55,673 nucleotides of DNA from Oscillospiraceae bacterium (lineage in GTDB: Bacteria > Bacillota > Clostridia > Oscillospirales > Oscillospiraceae), in NCBI GenBank assembly GCA_902761635.1, contig CACWLG010000011.1, positions 1-55,673 on the forward strand, written 5' to 3'. Below are positions 51,686 to 55,673 of the stretch, piece by piece. The notes below the pieces were generated by a model that had not been told where the DNA came from, did not search any database, and saw only the letters and a program-made list of their open reading frames with translations. The translations under genes and the position numbers were made by a program. The number at the start of each line of letters is the position of its first letter. The first letter of the stretch is position 1.

Positions 51686-51735
51686 GAGAAACCCCGCAGT
51701 CGCTGCGCGACAGCTCCCCTTGCAGGGGAGGCAAA
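51686..51735. repeat. Short CTCCCC-type repeat remnant
   Basis: GCAGTCGCTGCGCGACAGCTCCCCTTGCAGGGGAGGCA in pieces: the right half of the repeat family at 40539-40754, with the CTCCCC/GGGGAG hairpin. It separates nifU from cysK. Confidence 0.5.
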
Positions 51736-51755
51736 TTAGAAAGGAAGTATAAAAA

Positions 51756-52688
51756 ATGTCCAATATTTATAAAGGAACCCTGGGCTTGATCGGCAATACG
51801 CCGCTCGTGGAGCTCGTCAATCTCGAAAAGGAGTTTAACCTTGCGGCAAGGCTCCTGGTCAAGCTCGAATACCTGAACCCGGCCGGCAGCGTCAAGGACA
51901 GGATTGCCAAGGCGATGATCGAGGACGCGGAGGAAAAGGGACTCTTAAAGGAGGGCTCCGTCATCATCGAGCCCACCTCCGGCAACACGGGCATCGGCCT
52001 TGCCGCCATCGCGGCGTCCAAGGGCTACCGCGTCATCCTGACCATGCCCGAAACCATGAGCGTCGAGCGCCGCAACATCCTCAAGGCCTACGGCGCGGAG
52101 CTTGTGCTCACCGAGGGGGCGAAGGGCATGAAGGGCGCTATCGCGAAGGCTGAGGAGCTGGCGGCGGAGCTGCCGAACAGCTTCATCCCCGGCCAGTTTG
52201 TGAATCCCGCAAACCCGGCGATCCACAAGGCCACCACCGGCCCGGAGATCTGGCGGGACACGGACGGAGAAGTGGATATCTTCATTGCGGGCGTCGGCAC
52301 CGGCGGCACCGTGACCGGCACCGGGGAATACCTCAAGGAGCAAAAGCCGGGCGTGCAGGTCGTGGCGGTGGAGCCTGCCGATTCCCCTGTTCTCTCCGAG
52401 GGGCGCGCGGGCGGCCATAAGATCCAGGGCATCGGCGCGGGCTTCGTGCCGAAAGTGCTCAATACCGCGGTATACGACACGGTGTTCCCCGTGCAGAATG
52501 AGGCCGCCTTTGCCGCGGCAAAGCTCCTGGCAAAGAGGGAGGGGATATCCGTCGGCATCTCCTCGGGCGCTGCCCTGCATGCGGGCATGGAACTTGCAAA
52601 GAAGCCGGAGAACAAGGGAAAAACCATCGTGGCCCTGCTCCCCGACAGCGGTGACCGCTACTACTCCACGGCACTGTTCGCCGACTGA
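51756..52688 (+). CDS. cysK: Cysteine synthase A (O-acetylserine sulfhydrylase)
   Basis: 310 residues, fold type II PLP enzyme. PLP lysine Lys 47 in [10 protein letters not shown]; the phosphate/substrate loop TSGNTGIG at 74-81; [10 protein letters not shown] near 180 and SSGAALHAG near 268 bind PLP phosphate. It makes cysteine from O-acetylserine and sulfide, and so feeds NifS just upstream. GAAAGGAAG precedes the ATG. Confidence 0.95.
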   Translation: MSNIYKGTLGLIGNTPLVELVNLEKEFNLAARLLVKLEYLNPAGSVKDRIAKAMIEDAEEKGLLKEGSVIIEPTSGNTGIGLAAIAASKGYRVILTMPETMSVERRNILKAYGAELVLTEGAKGMKGAIAKAEELAAELPNSFIPGQFVNPANPAIHKATTGPEIWRDTDGEVDIFIAGVGTGGTVTGTGEYLKEQKPGVQVVAVEPADSPVLSEGRAGGHKIQGIGAGFVPKVLNTAVYDTVFPVQNEAAFAAAKLLAKREGISVGISSGAALHAGMELAKKPENKGKTIVALLPDSGDRYYSTALFAD

Positions 52689-52695
52689 ATAAAAA

Positions 52696-52731
52696 CTGAC
52701 CCGGAGCGGGATCGAGTCCCCTCCGGGTCAG
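52696..52731. terminator. Terminator between cysK and pfkA
   Basis: CTGACCCGGAG and CTCCGGGTCAG are perfect 11-base arms. A run of A before it serves as T-run on the minus strand, so it can end both convergent genes. Confidence 0.85.
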
Positions 52732-52755
52732 GTGTGCTGTGGGATAAAAAGGCAT

Positions 52756-53754
52756 TCAGCGATCTATTTTGTTGATCGTTCCGCCGAACTGCATGGCCTC
52801 CATGATCTGATAGCGGTCCATCTGCAAGTGCTTTTCCATGACCATGGCCTCCTCAATAGGAATCTCGACGATGCCGCCCTCCTTGGTGCCGATGATACAG
52901 TTGCCGCGGCCCTCCACGAAAGCGTTGACGGCGTAGTAGCCCATGCGCGTCGCGGTCTCGCGGTCTCTGGCGTTGGGCGAGCCGCCGCGCTGGATATGGC
53001 CGAGGATTGTGACGCGCGGCTCCATCCCGACAGCCTCCTTGATCTTCTGGCCGAGTTCTACGGCGCTGCCTGCGCCTTCAGCCACAACGATCATAAAGTG
53101 GGTGTTGCCCGCAAGACGGGAGCCCTGGATGCGCTCCACCACGTCCCGCTGGAAGTCGGTCTCGTGCTCGGGCACCAGCACCGCCGTGGCGCCGACGGAG
53201 ATGCCCACATAGAGCGCGAGGAAGCCCGCGTTGCGGCCCATGACCTCCACGATCGAGCAGCGCTCATGCGACTGCATGGTGTCGCGCAGGCGGTCGATGC
53301 ACTCGATGGCGGTATTGCAGGCGGTGTCAAAGCCGATGGTGTAGTTGGTGCAGCCCACATCGTTGTCGATGGTGGCGGGGATACCCACCACCGGCACGCC
53401 GAGGCGGGACAGCTCCAGTGCGCCGCGGAAAGTCCCGTCGCCGCCGATGGCGACAATGCCGTCAAGACCCAGCATCTTGCAGGTGTTGACCGCCCGGAGC
53501 CTGCCCTTCTCCGACAGAAAGTCGTCGCTGCGCGCGGTGAAGAGGATCGTCCCGCCGCGGGAGAGTATGTGCCCCACACTCTCGCGGGTGAGGGGGACAA
53601 AGTCGCTTGTAATGAGTCCCTGCCAGCCGCGGCGGATGCCGATGCATTCGATCCCGTTGGCAAGCGCCGTCCTGGTGACGGCACGCACAGCGGCGTTCAT
53701 GCCGGGGGCGTCACCGCCGCTGGTCAGCACGCCGATGCGTCTGATTTTTTTCAT
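52756..53754 (-). CDS. pfkA: ATP-dependent 6-phosphofructokinase
   Basis: 332 residues. Phosphorylates fructose-6-phosphate in glycolysis. Seen: TSGGDAPGMNA (11-21), IGGDGTFRGA (about 101-110, with Asp and Gly of the ATP-using form), TIDNDVGCTNYTIGFDTA in pieces with the catalytic Asp, and MGRNAGFLALY. The GGDGT sequence (G and not D after GGD) fits ATP rather than pyrophosphate. Own promoter at 53818-53847. Confidence 0.95.
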   Translation of the reverse strand: MKKIRRIGVLTSGGDAPGMNAAVRAVTRTALANGIECIGIRRGWQGLITSDFVPLTRESVGHILSRGGTILFTARSDDFLSEKGRLRAVNTCKMLGLDGIVAIGGDGTFRGALELSRLGVPVVGIPATIDNDVGCTNYTIGFDTACNTAIECIDRLRDTMQSHERCSIVEVMGRNAGFLALYVGISVGATAVLVPEHETDFQRDVVERIQGSRLAGNTHFMIVVAEGAGSAVELGQKIKEAVGMEPRVTILGHIQRGGSPNARDRETATRMGYYAVNAFVEGRGNCIIGTKEGGIVEIPIEEAMVMEKHLQMDRYQIMEAMQFGGTINKIDR

Positions 53755-53817
53755 ATGCTGTTCCTCCCAATCTATGTTTTATGCAGCCGATTCTGCTGTG
53801 TTTTGCACGCTGTGATC

Positions 53818-53847
53818 ATTGTATTACACCCCCCGGCGCTTTGTCAA
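53818..53847 (-). promoter_or_regulatory. Promoter of pfkA
   Basis: Minus strand TTGACA (53842-53847), 18-base spacer, TACAAT (53818-53823). Confidence 0.75.
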
Positions 53848-53895
53848 CGAAAACGCGGCGGGACCGGCGTGCCGGGAATCTTAAGGAAACTTTAT

Positions 53896-53924
53896 TTGCA
53901 TAAGCCCGGGGTATTTGTTATACT
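53896..53924 (+). promoter_or_regulatory. Promoter of the double-glycine peptide gene
   Basis: TTGCAT (53896-53901), 17-base spacer, TATACT (53919-53924), 49 bases before the start codon. Confidence 0.75.
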
Positions 53925-53973
53925 GAACTCAGCCGCAGAGGACGCGGCAAAACATGCGGAGGAGGCAATCACC

Positions 53974-54213
53974 ATGGCAGAGCTTGAAAAGCTGAAGGAC
54001 GAAGCGCTGGACGAGGCCAGCGGCGGTCAGAAATATAATGTCGGCAATATCCCCATCCCGGTTCATCCCTACCCCAACGGACCGGTGCTGTATGTCCTCG
54101 GCCCGGGCGACTATCTGGTCACCGACGGTCAGGTCATCTGGAGAGACGGCATCCCCTGGAACCATGTCTACACCGCCTTCGGCGAAGGCTGCGTGAACGG
54201 CAACTACCTGTAA
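53974..54213 (+). CDS. Small peptide with double-glycine leader (candidate secreted or modified peptide precursor)
   Basis: 79 residues. The first 18 (MAELEKLKDEALDEASGG) look like a double-glycine leader: charged helix, hydrophobic residues in register, then GG at 17-18 as the cleavage site of C39-type exporters. The 61-residue core is rich in Gly, Pro, Tyr, Asn and Val (NIPIPVHPYPNG, VLGPGDYLVTDG), has one Cys (72) and few charges. It has its own strong promoter, a GGAGGAGG ribosome site and a terminator after an inserted repeat. No exporter, modification enzyme or immunity gene is visible nearby. It could be a bacteriocin, a signal or a RiPP precursor; it could also be a non-exported small protein. 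Confidence 0.75.
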   Translation: MAELEKLKDEALDEASGGQKYNVGNIPIPVHPYPNGPVLYVLGPGDYLVTDGQVIWRDGIPWNHVYTAFGEGCVNGNYL

Positions 54214-54221
54214 GCGCGCAT

Positions 54222-54385
54222 AAGGCAATACCGCATAATTCGGCAAGAGCAGATCCTGAGAAAATTTGGGTTCTGATAAAGGCACTTTTTCGCAGATGTA
54301 CTTAAGTGAGCGTCCAAATAAAGTGACGAAATCAGGGCACAAATATTCCAGGAGATGCCGAAGGCGGATTGTGCGGTGTTGCCAT
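54222..54385 (-). mobile_element. Foldback MITE-like element, copy 2 (complete)
   Basis: 164 bases. Ends AAGGCAATACCGCATAATTCGGC and the complement of ...GCGGATTGTGCGGTGTTGCC are inverted repeats of about 20 bases with a few changes. The inner arms CCTGAGAAAATTTGGGTTCTG and CAGGGCACAAATATTCCAGG are also near complements, so the whole unit folds back. It is the inverted relative of 48235-48364. It starts 8 bases after the peptide gene stop. Confidence 0.75.
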
Positions 54386-54390
54386 AAACG

Positions 54391-54436
54391 AAAGGATCCC
54401 CTGAAGCGTTCGGCTTCGGGGGACCTTTCTTTTTTT
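54391..54436. terminator. Terminator after the peptide gene and the zinc-ribbon gene
   Basis: AAAGGATCCCCTGAAGC pairs with GCTTCGGGGGACCTTTC with one bulge, then a run of eight T on the plus strand. It lies 3 bases past the stop of the minus-strand gene at 54440. Confidence 0.88.
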
Positions 54437-54439
54437 ACA

Positions 54440-55255
54440 TCAGAAGACGGAGACGGTGGCTTCGGCGCTGGTCTTGGTGATGCCGGTGGCGTCGGTGATG
54501 ACGCAGCGGTAGGTGCCGCTGGCAGCAGGCTTGATGCCGTTTGCCCAGAGGACGGAGGTGTAGGTCTCCTCCGTGCGGTCATAGCTGTTTTCCAGGCGCA
54601 GGCCGTACTCCTCGTTGGTGGTGGCGTCACCCGTGAAGACCACGGAGACCCAGCCGCCGGTGGACTCGTTGTACTTCTGCCAGTCAAAGGAGGTGTTCAC
54701 GCTCAGGTTGCCCCTGGCGTTGATGATGAACATGCGGTTATACTTGTCCGCTTCCACGGGGCCGGTGAGCGGCGTGATGTCCTTCGTGATGGCGATGGAT
54801 TGGCTGGCAAGCTGGTTGTAAGCCTCGGACTGTACACGCGAGAGAGTATCATCCATCTCATAAAGCCTGTCATTGACGGCATTGACGGCGTTTCGCACCT
54901 CAGCCACGCTGCCGGTGAGCACATTGCTCTGCTCCCGCAGGGTCCTGCGCAGACTCACCATCGTCAGCAGGCAGGCCAGGCTGAGCACGCACGCCACGGC
55001 GGAGAGAGCCAGCGCCGCCGCATTCGACGGCATGGCGAACTTCCCGCGCGGCTTGCGGGGTTCGGGATAGACGGGGTTCTCATCAAAATAATCCTGCCCG
55101 TCGTCGGGATCGGGTGCAGGATCGGTGTCGGGCAGATCGCGGGATCTGCCGGGCGCATAGGACGGCGCTTTGTCATCGGCTTCGATCAGGTTTCCGCAGA
55201 AGGGACAGACCTTCAGATCGTCGTCGATCGCTTTGCCGCAATTCAAACAGATCAT
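54440..55255 (-). CDS. Zinc-ribbon membrane protein with outside Ig-like domain
   Basis: 271 residues. N-terminal zinc ribbon with CLNCGK and CPFCGN (Cys pairs at about 3/6 and 17/20) in the cytosol, an acidic proline-rich linker (about 35-70), one membrane helix (about 78-103, AALALSAVACVLSLACLLTMVSL in pieces), a coiled-coil stretch (about 105-145) and a beta-rich C-terminal domain ending TYRCVITDATGITKTSAEATVSVF in pieces, which is Ig-like. AAAGGTG before the ATG at 55255 sets the start. Similar zinc-ribbon membrane proteins are common in gut Clostridia; function unknown. Confidence 0.75.
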   Translation of the reverse strand: MICLNCGKAIDDDLKVCPFCGNLIEADDKAPSYAPGRSRDLPDTDPAPDPDDGQDYFDENPVYPEPRKPRGKFAMPSNAAALALSAVACVLSLACLLTMVSLRRTLREQSNVLTGSVAEVRNAVNAVNDRLYEMDDTLSRVQSEAYNQLASQSIAITKDITPLTGPVEADKYNRMFIINARGNLSVNTSFDWQKYNESTGGWVSVVFTGDATTNEEYGLRLENSYDRTEETYTSVLWANGIKPAASGTYRCVITDATGITKTSAEATVSVF

Positions 55256-55496
55256 GGTCAACACCTTTCTTTCCACATATTATATTTTCCGATGGACTTG
55301 CTGCATTCTAACACAGATTTGCGTATCCGTCAATGATTTGACCGGCTTTTTGGGCATAAAACAGTGCGTCAGCCCCACAAAAGCGGGGAAAATCCGGTCG
55401 AAAAAGGGGGTGCTTCCCCCACTCTGAGGTTTTAACGTCGAAAAGAGAGCGAGATTTTTTCCTGTAGAATCCTCACAATTTTCTGGGAAAGACGAG
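55256..55496. other. Gene-free stretch before nifJ
   Basis: About 240 bases up to the promoter. No gene, no long hairpin. GGGGGTGCTTCCCCC near 55406-55420 is a small inverted repeat. Nothing else noted. Confidence 0.5.
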
Positions 55497-55525
55497 TTTA
55501 CAAGCCGGGGCATTCGTGATAAAAT
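55497..55525 (+). promoter_or_regulatory. Promoter of the PFOR gene
   Basis: TTTACA (55497-55502), 17-base spacer, TAAAAT (55520-55525), 52 bases before the start. Confidence 0.7.
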
Positions 55526-55559
55526 AAAACTGTCCATAAGGCAAATCCCAAAAATATGA

Positions 55560-55673
<114 letters not shown>

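Overview
The window reads as chromosome of a GC-rich, anaerobic, low-biomass-membrane Gram-positive of the class Clostridia, most likely the Oscillospiraceae/Ruminococcaceae group of gut bacteria. This is inferred from gene content and not from a marker search. The supporting content is a T-box-controlled pheST, ireB, a ymxH/ylmC-type sporulation gene, an Rnf complex in the clostridial order CDGEAB, the start of a pyruvate:ferredoxin oxidoreductase, a dnaG-rpoD pair, no outer-membrane genes, and many short palindromic repeats between genes. No rRNA, tRNA, CRISPR array, transposase or prophage was seen.

Layout. 1-2.6 kb: 3' part of a TctA permease, a stack of palindromes ending in a three-hairpin element, a resolvase-like protein without its catalytic N-terminus, and a lipoprotein. 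2.7-7.3 kb: T-box, pheS, pheT (with an unusual insert), ireB and a small conserved basic protein. 7.4-13.2 kb: a membrane protein, two tandem secreted caspase-like proteases with LRR, FN3 and EF-hand parts, and a palindromic MITE-like element. 13.2-17 kb (minus): a GtrA / GT2 / polytopic glycosyltransferase module and a water-type aquaporin. 17.2-20.3 kb: a secreted protein, ECF sigma factor and anti-sigma operon, then a ZIP transporter whose ribosome site lies in a hairpin. 20.8-25.8 kb: rnfCDGEAB. 25.8-32.7 kb (minus): a membrane glycosyltransferase-like protein, and a polyphosphate operon (two-domain PPK2, PPK1 with lysine-rich tails, ROK kinase). 32.9-35.1 kb: EamA transporter, YmxH, lipoprotein. 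35.1-37.5 kb: an amidohydrolase flanked by hairpins, including a second copy of the three-hairpin element. 37.5-43.8 kb: hflX, yigZ, dgt, dnaG, rpoD. 43.8-48.1 kb: MITE-like element, a YcxB-like protein, and a TRAP transporter operon with a cupin. 48.1-52.7 kb: foldback repeats, a PatB-type lyase, rpmE, and the sulfur genes nifS-nifU-cysK. 52.7-55.7 kb: pfkA, a small double-glycine leader peptide gene, a foldback repeat, a zinc-ribbon membrane protein, and the start of nifJ.

How the genes fit together. Rnf (ferredoxin:NAD+ oxidoreductase, ion pump) and PFOR (makes reduced ferredoxin from pyruvate) are the two ends of a fermentative energy system, fed by PfkA and perhaps by the ROK kinase. The polyphosphate operon links a phosphate store to AMP/ADP recharge and possibly to sugar phosphorylation. 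CysK makes cysteine, NifS takes sulfur from it, and NifU builds the Fe-S clusters that Rnf and PFOR need. Three secreted or surface modules (caspase-like proteases, GtrA/GT2 glycosylation, ECF sigma operon) point to envelope functions. The items most worth a second look are the double-glycine peptide, the two copies of the three-hairpin element, the tandem caspase-like proteases and the polyphosphate operon.
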